64,000 bases of DNA, taken from positions 186,001 through 250,000 of the forward strand of contig NZ_WHOB01000069.1 in NCBI RefSeq assembly GCF_013141775.1, in the 5' to 3' direction. The DNA is from Paenibacillus phytohabitans. Its GTDB lineage: Bacteria; Bacillota; Bacilli; Paenibacillales; Paenibacillaceae. Below the pieces are notes generated by a model, which worked only from the letters and a program-made list of their open reading frames with translations, ran no database searches and was not told where the DNA came from. The translations under genes and the position numbers were made by a program. Positions 49,884-58,570 of the stretch are shown here, in pieces (the stretch's first letter is position 1; each line of letters opens with the position of its first letter).

Positions 49884-52481
49884 ATGAGAAAGTATAGAGT
49901 TACATATGCTGCTCTGCTCGTGAGTACGCTTGTAGCCGGCCAGCTGGCCGGCAGCATCGCTGCCCCCGTTGCCGCCGCAGCCGCAACATCAAAGAACGCG
50001 GCGGCACCCGCCGCTGCACCAGCATTCAAATTCAATTCCGTTCCGCTGGGAGCCGGGGTGACTGCAGTCCTTGAGAACGTGAACATCTGGAGTCAGACCG
50101 GCGGGAATATCGTATCGTATACGCTGAAATATACCAATTCCGGTAATTCAAGCGCGAGTCTGCTGAAATATTTCTCACGGGTTGTAACACCTGGCGGTTC
50201 AGTGCTTCCGGGGAATCCGGTAGGAACGGATGCACTGAAGAAAAAAGTCGGCGCGAAAGAAAGTCTGAGCGTTACCTACTATGTAAATGTGGGACAAACT
50301 TCATCCTTGCAGGGCCTTAAGATCTCCATGCTGGTCTGGGACGCCAAGGCGAAGGGGTATCTGAAGCAGACGGGCTCTTACGCAGTTCCGGCGAATTACT
50401 CTACAGCTGCTGCAGCCGGTACAAGCCTGAATACCACCATGAACGACATTCCTGTTACAGCCAGTGCGGATTCACTGCAGCTCTACAAATACGGCGGCAA
50501 AGTCTATGCCAAGGTTGGACTCAATCTGACCAATAAAGGAAATAAGGTGCTGGGTGATCCGGGGTATTCCGCGTATCTGGTATCCGCCAGCGGGACTTCC
50601 TTTGAGCTTGCATTAAGCAGCACTCAGGCAGATTACAAGATTCAGCCGCAAGAGAAGCGGAGCATCTATTATCTGGCCGAAATACCAGCCTACCTTAAGA
50701 CGGATAATATGAAGCTACAATTTACGCAAAAGGATGAAACTTCGAAGCTGGAGCTGCCGAAATCGGCCTATAAGCTTCCAGCGGCCACATCACCTAATCT
50801 GGTCGTCGGCAGCGGCGTAGTCAAAAAAATCATCGTGAACAGCAATACCATAGAAACGCTGATACGCAATGCCAATGTATATTCCCAGGATGCTGATGCG
50901 GTATGGACTTTTCAGATGCAGATCAAGAATACCGGCAACAAAGCAGTAACGCTGCCAAGCTATGAGCTGGCGGTCAAATCCCAGAAAGGTACAACCTTCC
51001 CGGTGAGTGCGAAGGGGTTAAGCGGAGTTACACTCAAGCCGCTAGAGACCAAAATCATTCCGCTGACGGTCCGCGTACCGCTTGAAGTGGAGCAGTCCGG
51101 CCTGCAGCTGATGATGATCGAAGCGGTTGGCGCGGATACAGCAGTTGGATCTGGTACGGCAGGTTCAGAAGGTACAGAAGGAGCGTCTGGTGCAGGGAAT
51201 GCCGGCAGCGGAGCGACGACATCCAAAATGATTTTCCCGGTTGCCTATTTCGTCATTCCTTACGCACTTCGTGCGGATGTGCAGACGGGGCAGGAGTACA
51301 TGACGACGAATTCATACGGCTCTTTCTCCTATAGTATTCAATCTGTGCAGCGTTACCCTTGGAGAGATGATGATATTGTAGCCGCCAGACTGAAAATTAC
51401 CAATACACAATCCGTGTCGCTGACCCTGCCGGAACTTAAGGGTTCCATTAAGCTCGACAATGACAGCCTGCTCGTGACTACGGATCTGTTCATGGACAAT
51501 AAAGAATCATCGGTCCTGGCCCCCGGCAAGTCAGTGGTACTGTATGTACTCGGCAAAATCGCCTATACGGCTGAGTTCCAGAATATCCGAATCGCCTTAT
51601 ACGGCACAGAGAATACAGAAACTGTTCCATTCCTGGATCTGAGCATCAACAACTCGATTAACAGTATCGCCATCATTCCGCAGGGCAAGAACTACACCGT
51701 CAATGGAAAAGGCAAAACAGCCACTGTGCAGGAGAACAGAACCACCGTCTATGAAGGGGAAAACTATAATCTGGTCTATACTGAGCTGCTCATGAGCAGT
51801 GAAGAGAAGCGACAGAGCAAGATGGCCCGGCTGCAGGCGTATTACAGAACCAAAGATGGCCAATATTTTGAGGCAACGCCTAGCCAATCGGATAACAGCG
51901 CTGCTCCCGGTGCGAAACAGCTCGTGGTCTTCTGGACCAAGCTGCCCAAAACCACGGACATCAGTGACATCTCCCTCTATCTGGGTGCCGGTATCAACGG
52001 AGGCAAGCTGATTGAGAGTAAAGAGGAAGCGACCGGATTTGTGGATGTGGCTGCGCTCCAGCTGAATCCGCAGGCCAATGTACCGGCAACCACACTACTG
52101 AATACCGTTCTGTATCCGTATACCATTTCCTTCCTGAGCTCAGAGGGCAGACATCTGAAATCCTCAGATACTATCAATATATCAGTCAACTACAATTTGA
52201 AGCGGGATTATCAATACGATGCAGGAGCCTTGGAGCATAAGCTTATTCTACAAATTACCGATCCTTTCGGAATCTCGCAGGAAAAGACGCTCTCCATAGG
52301 TACCGACCTGATAGAGGGGACGAACAACGTCTATTCGCTCTCCATCAACAGAAGCCTGTACAAAACTCTCGGCGGTGGTACTTATAAATTAACCTTGTAT
52401 GATGAATTCCAGGGCGAACGGCTGATGCTCGGCGGCCAGGTCTATTTGGTCAAAGAAGAGCTTCCGCCTAAATCAGAGTAA
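49884..52481 (+). CDS. Large exported protein with repeated beta-sandwich-like domains
   Basis: The 865-residue protein has a signal peptide (MRKYRVTYAALLVSTLVAGQ, cleavage near 35) and an Ala-rich start of the mature chain. The rest divides into about six segments of 120-150 residues. Several contain a strand pattern such as VSYTLKYTNSGN, AKVGLNLTNKGNK, FQMQIKNTGNK or AARLKITNTQS, recalling DUF4352/CARDB-like Ig folds that bind or present substrates. A Gly/Ser/Ala-rich linker occurs near 420-445. No enzyme motif or wall anchor is seen. The ABC-ATPase, permease and adaptor genes follow within 65 nt, so it probably works with that export machine at the cell surface. Confidence 0.75.
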   Translation: MRKYRVTYAALLVSTLVAGQLAGSIAAPVAAAAATSKNAAAPAAAPAFKFNSVPLGAGVTAVLENVNIWSQTGGNIVSYTLKYTNSGNSSASLLKYFSRVVTPGGSVLPGNPVGTDALKKKVGAKESLSVTYYVNVGQTSSLQGLKISMLVWDAKAKGYLKQTGSYAVPANYSTAAAAGTSLNTTMNDIPVTASADSLQLYKYGGKVYAKVGLNLTNKGNKVLGDPGYSAYLVSASGTSFELALSSTQADYKIQPQEKRSIYYLAEIPAYLKTDNMKLQFTQKDETSKLELPKSAYKLPAATSPNLVVGSGVVKKIIVNSNTIETLIRNANVYSQDADAVWTFQMQIKNTGNKAVTLPSYELAVKSQKGTTFPVSAKGLSGVTLKPLETKIIPLTVRVPLEVEQSGLQLMMIEAVGADTAVGSGTAGSEGTEGASGAGNAGSGATTSKMIFPVAYFVIPYALRADVQTGQEYMTTNSYGSFSYSIQSVQRYPWRDDDIVAARLKITNTQSVSLTLPELKGSIKLDNDSLLVTTDLFMDNKESSVLAPGKSVVLYVLGKIAYTAEFQNIRIALYGTENTETVPFLDLSINNSINSIAIIPQGKNYTVNGKGKTATVQENRTTVYEGENYNLVYTELLMSSEEKRQSKMARLQAYYRTKDGQYFEATPSQSDNSAAPGAKQLVVFWTKLPKTTDISDISLYLGAGINGGKLIESKEEATGFVDVAALQLNPQANVPATTLLNTVLYPYTISFLSSEGRHLKSSDTINISVNYNLKRDYQYDAGALEHKLILQITDPFGISQEKTLSIGTDLIEGTNNVYSLSINRSLYKTLGGGTYKLTLYDEFQGERLMLGGQVYLVKEELPPKSE

Positions 52482-52545
52482 TTGATATTCACATCAGTCT
52501 AACTAAATATATAAATTCTTGTATTCTTAAAAAGGAGCAGCTTCC

Positions 52546-53451
52546 ATGTTGCGTGTTGAAGATATAACGCATTCGTTCAAAACCGGTAATGAATGGACAT
52601 CCGTTCTCCATAAAATCAATTTTGCCGTCAAACAGGGAGAGATGGTCGCACTGCTGGGCAGTTCCGGGTCCGGCAAGTCTACACTGCTCAACCTGATGGC
52701 CGGACTGATGAAGCCGACGGAAGGTCATATTTACATTGCCGACCAGGACATTGTGAAGATGGGCGAGAATAAGCTTGCCGAGTTCCGGCGCAAGCATATC
52801 GGATTTATCTTTCAGGCGTATGAGCTGATTACCAGCCTGACTGTCCGGGAGAATGTGGAGCTGCCGCTTGTATTCCAATCGGTGTCTCCATCCGTCCGTA
52901 AGAAGAAGGCGCTCGCCCTGCTGGAGCAGGTGGGCATTCCCGACAAAGCGGATTTATTCCCTTCCCAGCTCTCCGGGGGACAGCAGCAGCGGGTCAGTAT
53001 TGCCCGGTCACTGATCACAGAACCGTCGGTCATCTTCGCAGATGAGCCTACCGGGAACCTGGATTCCAAGACCGAGGAGGAGATTATCAGCATTCTGCTG
53101 AATCTGAACCGTACGATGAAAACCACGTTTATTGTAGTTACACATGAATATAAGGTGGCGGAACAAATGCAGCGGATCTTTACGCTCAGAGACGGCTTCC
53201 TGATCACTGAGCAGCAGACAGCTGCGAAAGCCGGGCAGCAGGCAGCTGTAGAGACTGAAGCGCAGGCGGCTGCAGAGACTGAGGAGCAGACAGCTGTAGA
53301 GGCTGAACAGAAGGCAGCTGTAGAGACTGAACAGAAGGCAGCTGTAGAGACTGAGGAGCAGACAGCTGCAGGGACTGAAGAGCAGACGCCTGCTGAAGCT
53401 GAGCAGCAGACACCTGCTGAAGCTGAGCCTGCAGAGGGAGGGAAGCCGTGA
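52546..53451 (+). CDS. ABC transporter ATPase, MacB/LolD type, with repetitive acidic tail
   Basis: The 301-residue ATPase has a normal LolD/MacB-like domain in residues 1-222: Walker A LGSSGSGKST, Q-loop FIFQAYELI, signature LSGGQQQRV, Walker B VIFADEPTGNLD and FIVVTHEYKVA. Residues 225-301 are unusual: about nine copies of an eight-residue unit of the form xAVETEQK made only of Ala, Glu, Gln, Thr and Lys. The tail is cytoplasmic and may form a long acidic helix. The stop overlaps the GTG of the permease gene (GTGA). Confidence 0.9.
   Translation: MLRVEDITHSFKTGNEWTSVLHKINFAVKQGEMVALLGSSGSGKSTLLNLMAGLMKPTEGHIYIADQDIVKMGENKLAEFRRKHIGFIFQAYELITSLTVRENVELPLVFQSVSPSVRKKKALALLEQVGIPDKADLFPSQLSGGQQQRVSIARSLITEPSVIFADEPTGNLDSKTEEEIISILLNLNRTMKTTFIVVTHEYKVAEQMQRIFTLRDGFLITEQQTAAKAGQQAAVETEAQAAAETEEQTAVEAEQKAAVETEQKAAVETEEQTAAGTEEQTPAEAEQQTPAEAEPAEGGKP
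53218..53433 (+). repeat. 24-bp tandem repeat coding the ATPase tail
   Basis: Nine in-frame units of 24 bp, consensus near GCAGCTGTAGAGACTGAACA followed by four more bases. Some neighbours are nearly identical at DNA level (53305-53352), implying recent expansion by slippage. Unit length keeps the frame. Confidence 0.85.
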
Positions 53452-54839
53452 AGATCAGAGATATTTCACGGATGGCCTGGGAACAGGTCAAACGGCGCAA
53501 GGTGGTTACAGGTCTATGTATGACCGGGATTTCCATCGGCTGCGCAGCAATTATCGTGGCCTTGAGTGTGGGCCAATCTGCTCAAGTCTATGTGACCGAA
53601 CAGGTGAACCAAAGTTTCAAAATGGACGAAATTATGGTCTCGCCGGGCGGGGGGATTCCTTCAAACGGCAAGGGCGGCAGCGGAGGCGGCGGTTCTGGAG
53701 AGGTGAATGAGAACCTCGACCCGGGCAAGCTGACGGACCAGAAGCTGAAGATTATCCAGGGACTGAATCATGTGAAGGCCGCTTCACCTTTTCAGGAGGC
53801 CGGATATCTGCAGCTGGTGACGATCGACAATAAGATTGCTGATGTCAGGATCATAGTCGCCGATCTGCAGATGCTGACGGAATACGATCATAAATTCAAG
53901 CAGGGCGGAGCGAATGGCCAGCCGGGAACGATCGTGCTCAATTACGGGGCGACGCTGGGCTTAATCGACTTGGAGACCCGCCAGAAGCTTTATGAAAGCA
54001 TGGGTAATGATCCGTTCAATCAGGATATTCAGGAGCAGTATCGAAAACTATCGGTCCAGCCCTCCGAGCTGTACCGCAAGCAGATTCAGATTCAGGCGCA
54101 GGACTATAGCACAACTACACCTGCAACGAAGCTTAGCTCCCCGCTTCAGGTGGGCGGCATTCTTGAAGGAGCAAAAGGGATCGACGACATGCAGGCTTCG
54201 TATGACAAGATTATGTATATATCACCTGAAACTGCAGCGCAGCTCTCCAAGGAGCTGGTATTTGATAATTCCACCACCAGTGTCCTCAATCTCCCGGAAG
54301 AGGGCAGCTATAACGCAGTTACAGTGAAAGTGGACGATGTGGCGAACATCAAATCGGTCGAGCAGATGATTCAGAAGCTGTCACTGAACGCTCAAGACAA
54401 TCTGTTCCAGCAGGAGATGCTGAAGGAACAATTTGACATGATTAAGATGGCAGCACTCGGCATCGGTGTATTCATTCTGATTATCGCCTCGATCTCCATT
54501 ATTGTGGCTATGACGATGTCCACCCATCAGCGTCGCCGGCAGATTGGCATTATGAAAGTCCTGGGGGCTAACATGGGTCAGATCCGCAATATGTTTATTA
54601 CAGAAGCCGCGCTTCTGGGATTGCTGGGCGGACTGCTCGGTGTCTTGTTCTCCTATTTAATTGTCATGGGGCTTAATAAGCTGGTCGGTTCGGCAGGCGA
54701 TGGGATGAATTTCTTCATCCCGCCGATGAATTTGCCGATCGGGATATCCTTTGCCATTATGACCGGAGTTCTGTCCGGAATCTATCCGGCCATCAGCGCC
54801 TCCCGAACCGATGCGTTGACCGCCATTAAACGAGATTAA
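53448..54839 (+). CDS. MacB-like ABC permease (FtsX domain)
   Basis: The 463-residue permease has one N-terminal membrane segment (about 20-45: GLCMTGISIGCAAIIVALSV), a large extracytoplasmic MacB-type domain (about 50-335) with a Gly/Ser-rich stretch near 70-90, and three C-terminal segments. The FtsX signature MSTHQRRRQIGIMKVLGA lies between the first two of these, and GIYPAISASRTDALTAI closes the chain. With the ATPase it forms a type VII (mechanotransmission) ABC system. It starts with GTG overlapping the ATPase stop. Confidence 0.9.
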   Translation: MKIRDISRMAWEQVKRRKVVTGLCMTGISIGCAAIIVALSVGQSAQVYVTEQVNQSFKMDEIMVSPGGGIPSNGKGGSGGGGSGEVNENLDPGKLTDQKLKIIQGLNHVKAASPFQEAGYLQLVTIDNKIADVRIIVADLQMLTEYDHKFKQGGANGQPGTIVLNYGATLGLIDLETRQKLYESMGNDPFNQDIQEQYRKLSVQPSELYRKQIQIQAQDYSTTTPATKLSSPLQVGGILEGAKGIDDMQASYDKIMYISPETAAQLSKELVFDNSTTSVLNLPEEGSYNAVTVKVDDVANIKSVEQMIQKLSLNAQDNLFQQEMLKEQFDMIKMAALGIGVFILIIASISIIVAMTMSTHQRRRQIGIMKVLGANMGQIRNMFITEAALLGLLGGLLGVLFSYLIVMGLNKLVGSAGDGMNFFIPPMNLPIGISFAIMTGVLSGIYPAISASRTDALTAIKRD

Positions 54840-54863
54840 GCCTAAGCTAGAAAGGAAGCCGAA

Positions 54864-55967
54864 ATGATGAAGAGGACTCTAAAGAAGAGCCTGAAGTGGA
54901 TCATAATCTTAGGTATCATCAGTACCGCAGGTTATCTGGGGTATACCAAGTTCTTCAAGGACAAGGAGGCGGCAGAGCTTCCGCCGGAAACGATGCAGGT
55001 AATCAGTTTCCCGGTAACGGAGGAGACGCTGACCAGCTCGATACAGGTAAAAGGAAGATCGCAATACCAGCAGGAGACGCTGGTGTATGCACCGTTTGCC
55101 TCTAAGGTGACCGCCTGGAAAGTAGAGAACGGGGCACAGGTCAAGAAAGGGGATGTCCTCTTTACCCTGGATCAGAGCACACTCCGCAATGAGATTGCGA
55201 CGGCAGAAGCTGCCAACCGCAAAACGAAGCTGGAGGCGGAGCTGAACGCTTTTGTCAGCCAGCAGGAGGATGATAGTGCGGCTCCGGCCGGTACGGAAGC
55301 GGAACGGCTGAAGGCGCTGGCTGCCCAGGAGGCTGCGCGTCTGAACGACGAGCTGAATCAGGTGAATGCGGAGATCCAGGCCAAGGAGCTTGCGGATAAA
55401 AAAACGAAGCTGAACACGGCAGTCTATCATGCACCCGATAACGGGATCTTCCTCTACGACAGCAGTACTGAACGTCCACAGACGGTTACAGATAACCAGT
55501 ACATCGGCAAGATCGTTGATCTGAACAAGCTGGAGTTCATTGCACAGGTCGGAGAGCAGGATATCTTCCGTATCAAAAAAGGAATGAAGGTACAGGTGAA
55601 GATGACAGCGATGAAGGATCTGATCCTTAATGGGGAAGTAACCGAGGTATCCAAATTTGCGACGACGACCACCGGCCAGAATACGGCTGGGCAAATCCCG
55701 CAATTCGAAGTAGTGATCTCCCTGCAGCCTGACGAGCATCTGATCGGCGGCCTCAGCCTCAGCGGTGACATCGAGACCTCACGTAAAGAGAAGGCGGTAG
55801 TGGTCTCCAGTATTGCCGTTGTCCATGAAGGTGATCTGGCTTATGTCATGCTGGACAAAGGGAACGGCCAATATGAGCGCACGGAGATCAAGATCGGCAT
55901 GGAAACGACAGAGAAGACTGAAGTACTCTCAGGCTTGAAGGCTGGGGATACGGTAGTTCTTCAGTAG
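54864..55967 (+). CDS. HlyD/MacA-like membrane fusion (adaptor) protein
   Basis: The 367-residue protein has one N-terminal membrane anchor (about 10-30). The first lipoyl half is at about 50-110 (VYAPFASKVTAWKVENGAQV, then KKGDVLFTLDQ), a coiled-coil hairpin follows at about 110-175, the second lipoyl half with HAPDNGIFLYDS comes next, then a beta-barrel. It resembles MacA/YknX adaptors of Gram-positive ABC exporters. The coiled coil is short. It follows the permease gene by 24 nt, and a strong terminator ends the operon. Confidence 0.88.
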   Translation: MMKRTLKKSLKWIIILGIISTAGYLGYTKFFKDKEAAELPPETMQVISFPVTEETLTSSIQVKGRSQYQQETLVYAPFASKVTAWKVENGAQVKKGDVLFTLDQSTLRNEIATAEAANRKTKLEAELNAFVSQQEDDSAAPAGTEAERLKALAAQEAARLNDELNQVNAEIQAKELADKKTKLNTAVYHAPDNGIFLYDSSTERPQTVTDNQYIGKIVDLNKLEFIAQVGEQDIFRIKKGMKVQVKMTAMKDLILNGEVTEVSKFATTTTGQNTAGQIPQFEVVISLQPDEHLIGGLSLSGDIETSRKEKAVVVSSIAVVHEGDLAYVMLDKGNGQYERTEIKIGMETTEKTEVLSGLKAGDTVVLQ

Positions 55968-55980
55968 TATAGCAGCAGTG

Positions 55981-56022
55981 AAAGCCCCAAACCTGGTTGA
56001 TTGCCGGGTTTGGGGCTTTTTT
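55981..56022 (+). terminator. Terminator of the exported-protein/ABC operon
   Basis: AAAGCCCCAAACC pairs with GGTTTGGGGCTTT (one mismatch inside) and is followed by a T-run. Confidence 0.9.
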
Positions 56023-56251
56023 CAAATATAAATTACAGGCGGAGCGCGGCGGATGATCTAAGTGGAATTAGTACATCTAATTTGATGTCTGTACTTAATC
56101 CAACTGCTTCCCTGAAGTGCATGATTTCGGCAGAATTAAGTGCCTTTTTTTCAACTCTGCTGGTTCATAACTCTCGCTACTGCATAAGGAGTAAGCTTCA
56201 CTTCCCCAGAGCGTATAAATTGTTGATAGTGGTACCGATTCCGCTTGTTAA
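56023..56251. other. Intergenic region with imperfect inverted repeat
   Basis: GGAATTAGTACATC (56064-56077) and GATGTCTGTACTTAATCC (56084-56101) form an interrupted inverted repeat. It recalls the phased arrays in its TTAGTAC/GTACTTAA edges, but no 52-bp repetition is seen. A second AATTAAG occurs at 56132. No gene found. Confidence 0.35.
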
Positions 56252-57625
56252 CTACTTGTTCTGCTGAAATGGCTTACGCCAGGCTTTGATCTCGCTGTTC
56301 AGCCCGGTAAGATCGGGGACGGGGACTGCCTGATCGGTCAGCTCATATTTGGCTTTCAGTGCAAGAATGCGGTAGACACTTTCATCAATCCGTGCCTCTG
56401 TGACCGTACCGTCCTTCACGCTGCTGAGCAGAGCGGCCCGCACCGCCTGCTCATTCTTGTACTCGTGGGCGACCAGCAGAATATCGCTGCCGGCCCGTAC
56501 AGTATCGACTGCAGCCGCAGCGAGACTGTAGTTCTTGACGATAGCGCCCATCGTAAGATCATCGGTAATGACGACTCCCTTGAAGCCCATTTCTCCGCGC
56601 AGCTGCTCACCGATGATTACTCGGGACAGGGAAGCGGGTTTCTCGGGGTCCAGCTTCGGATACAGGATATGGGCTACCATTACTGCATCTGCCTTCTCCT
56701 TAATAGCCGCCTGGAAAGGCAGCCATTCCAGCTTGGCGAGCTGCGCCTCTGTTTTGTTAATTACCGGCAGCTCCAGATGGGAATCGACGGAAGTGTCCCC
56801 ATGGCCAGGGTAATGCTTCACTACAGGCACAATTCCTTCAGACTCCAAGCCCTTCATTTCGGCGATGCCGAGGCGGACTACCAGATCTGCAGTGCTGCCG
56901 AAGGAGCGGTCACCAATAACCGGGTTATCCGGATTGCTGTTAATATCAAGGACAGGTGCGAAATCCATATTGAAGCCGGAGGACTTCACCGCCCGGGCCA
57001 GAAGTTCGCCCATCGTTCCGGCAGCGGCAGCATTATTCTCTTTCCCTACCGCTGCATTGGAAGGGAACACTGCATATTCATCAGGAAGTCTGCTCACCTT
57101 GCCGCCTTCCTGGTCCACGCTCATGAACAGCGGGGCCGGATTGCCGTTATTGCTCTTCTTCAAGGTATTGGTCAGACTGACCAATTGCTTCAGGCTGCTG
57201 ATATTATCGGAATAGAGGATGATTCCTCCAACCTTGTCTTCGGCAATCATCTTCTGTGCCGCTGACTCTGCCGTAGTTCCATCGATTCCGACCAGCAGCA
57301 TCTGCCCGATCTTGTCCTCCAGTGTCATTCCGGCTAGCTTCCGGGAGATAACGTCATTAGTGTCTGTACTATCTGCCGCCGAAGCTGGAGTAGCGGAGGG
57401 CTGGACACTGGCTGCAGGTGTTGCTCCTGCTGATGCTGCCGGTGTAGTCACAGGAGCAGAGGGTGAAGCTGATGCCGGTGCCCGCGAAGGACCCGTGCCT
57501 GCCTGTGCAGAGCCTCCGCTTCCTCCACAACCGCTTGCCAGCAGAAGACAAACAACGGTTGTCAAGAGGAAGAGAGGGCGCTGGTGCGGGGACAACTTAT
57601 ATTGCCGTGGGCTGAACCATTTCAT
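56252..57625 (-). CDS. GH3 family beta-N-acetylhexosaminidase-like lipoprotein (NagZ type)
   Basis: The 457-residue protein has a lipoprotein signal (membrane segment 17-30, lipobox LASGC with Cys33), a Ser/Pro/Ala/Thr-rich spacer to about 100 and a GH3 TIM barrel. NagZ hallmarks are LFMSVDQEGGKVSRL near 195, FAPVLDINSNPDNP near 249, VVKHYPGHGDTSVDSH near 294 with the catalytic Asp-His pair, and VVITDDLTMGAI near 373 with the nucleophile Asp. It should remove GlcNAc from muropeptides at the outer membrane face during wall turnover. The frame extends upstream to 57742 but ATG 57625 has AAAGGACG upstream and starts the signal peptide. Confidence 0.9.
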   Translation of the reverse strand: MKWFSPRQYKLSPHQRPLFLLTTVVCLLLASGCGGSGGSAQAGTGPSRAPASASPSAPVTTPAASAGATPAASVQPSATPASAADSTDTNDVISRKLAGMTLEDKIGQMLLVGIDGTTAESAAQKMIAEDKVGGIILYSDNISSLKQLVSLTNTLKKSNNGNPAPLFMSVDQEGGKVSRLPDEYAVFPSNAAVGKENNAAAAGTMGELLARAVKSSGFNMDFAPVLDINSNPDNPVIGDRSFGSTADLVVRLGIAEMKGLESEGIVPVVKHYPGHGDTSVDSHLELPVINKTEAQLAKLEWLPFQAAIKEKADAVMVAHILYPKLDPEKPASLSRVIIGEQLRGEMGFKGVVITDDLTMGAIVKNYSLAAAAVDTVRAGSDILLVAHEYKNEQAVRAALLSSVKDGTVTEARIDESVYRILALKAKYELTDQAVPVPDLTGLNSEIKAWRKPFQQNK

Positions 57626-57741
57626 TGTTGAGATTCGTCCTTTCGTTTGCTGATTGGCGGGTAGGAATGATAAGATGAAGTAGATTTTACATAAGAACTG
57701 CTTACTGTGTACACAAATGAGAAGGATGAGGTGACCTGTCA

Positions 57742-58245
57742 ATGAAAGAACAATTAATGAACACGCTTAATGAACAGATGAATTTCGAGTTCTACTCCGC
57801 TCATGTATACCTGGCAATGGCCGCGTATTGTTCCGGTGAAAGTCTGGATGGATTCGCCAACTTTTTCCTGGTGCAGGCTGAAGAAGAGCGGTTCCATGCA
57901 ATGAAAATCTACAAATTCCTTAATGACCGTGACTATCGTGCCACCCTTGCCGCCCTGCCGGAGCCGAACAATGAATATTCATCCATGCTGGATGCGTTCG
58001 AGCATGCCTTCGCCCATGAGCAGCAGAATACGAAGAAATTCTATCATCTGGCTGATTTGGCCCTGGATGAACGCGAGCATGCAACAATCTATTTCCTCAA
58101 ATGGTTCATTGACGAGCAGGTGGAAGAAGAAGCGCTCTTCAGCAATATTATCGCCAAGCTCAAACGGATTGAAACGGACAGTAATGCCTTCTATATGCTG
58201 GATGCCGAGTTCGCCGCCCGTTCCTTTACACCTCCGGCGGAATAA
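57742..58245 (+). CDS. ftnA: Ferritin
   Basis: This is a 167-residue four-helix-bundle iron store. Ferroxidase ligands are visible as Glu in QMNFEFYSAHVY (17), the EEERFHAM set (Glu and His about 50-53), and EQQNTKKF and DEQVEEEALF later. Length and helix order fit the bacterial non-heme ferritin FtnA group. It oxidises Fe(II) and stores iron as ferric mineral in the cytoplasm. GGATGAGGTG precedes the ATG. Divergent from the GH3 gene; terminated at 58282-58319. Confidence 0.93.
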   Translation: MKEQLMNTLNEQMNFEFYSAHVYLAMAAYCSGESLDGFANFFLVQAEEERFHAMKIYKFLNDRDYRATLAALPEPNNEYSSMLDAFEHAFAHEQQNTKKFYHLADLALDEREHATIYFLKWFIDEQVEEEALFSNIIAKLKRIETDSNAFYMLDAEFAARSFTPPAE

Positions 58246-58281
58246 TATGATTCCGGACTTGTCCCTTTCGTTTGCTTTTAC

Positions 58282-58319
58282 AGCGGATGCCTCCTTTATA
58301 AGGAAGGTATCCGCTTTTT
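58282..58319 (+). terminator. Terminator after ferritin gene
   Basis: AGCGGAT...ATCCGCT with inner CCT/AGG pairing, followed by TTTTT. Confidence 0.8.
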
Positions 58320-58392
58320 AATGCGGCTGCCGTGACGGCTTCTTATTAGTTAGACGATGTTTGCAATGAAAAGTTACTGGGTTCTGCAGCAG

Positions 58393-58546
58393 GGATTGTG
58401 CTCAATGTTGAACCGGGGCAAACAATGTTGTGCAAGGCAACATACTTCCGGCTCCGCAACTCTATTTGGCGGGGTTAACTCTTGCGCCGTCCGGCAACAC
58501 TGTTTCTCTAGACCCACCCGCTAGTCAGCGTGTAGTATGGAACAAT
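58393..58546. repeat. Possible degenerate phased-palindrome element
   Basis: ATGTTGTGCAAGGCAACAT (58425-58443) and CTTGCGCCGTCCGGCAAC (58481-58498) resemble the array cores with G/C substitutions and are 57 bp apart. A weaker core lies near 58530-58546. Regularity is poorer than in copies A-D, so membership is uncertain. Confidence 0.3.
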
Positions 58547-58570
58547 ACTATTATTTGGAGGTCCTTTTTC

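Noticed and set aside
56064..56101. Inverted repeat as a member of the phased-palindrome family
   Set aside because: Different core (TTAGTAC/GTACTTAA), interrupted arms and no 51-52 bp repetition nearby.
56465..57265. 266-codon open frame antisense to the GH3 gene
   Set aside because: Shadow of the well-supported NagZ-like gene.
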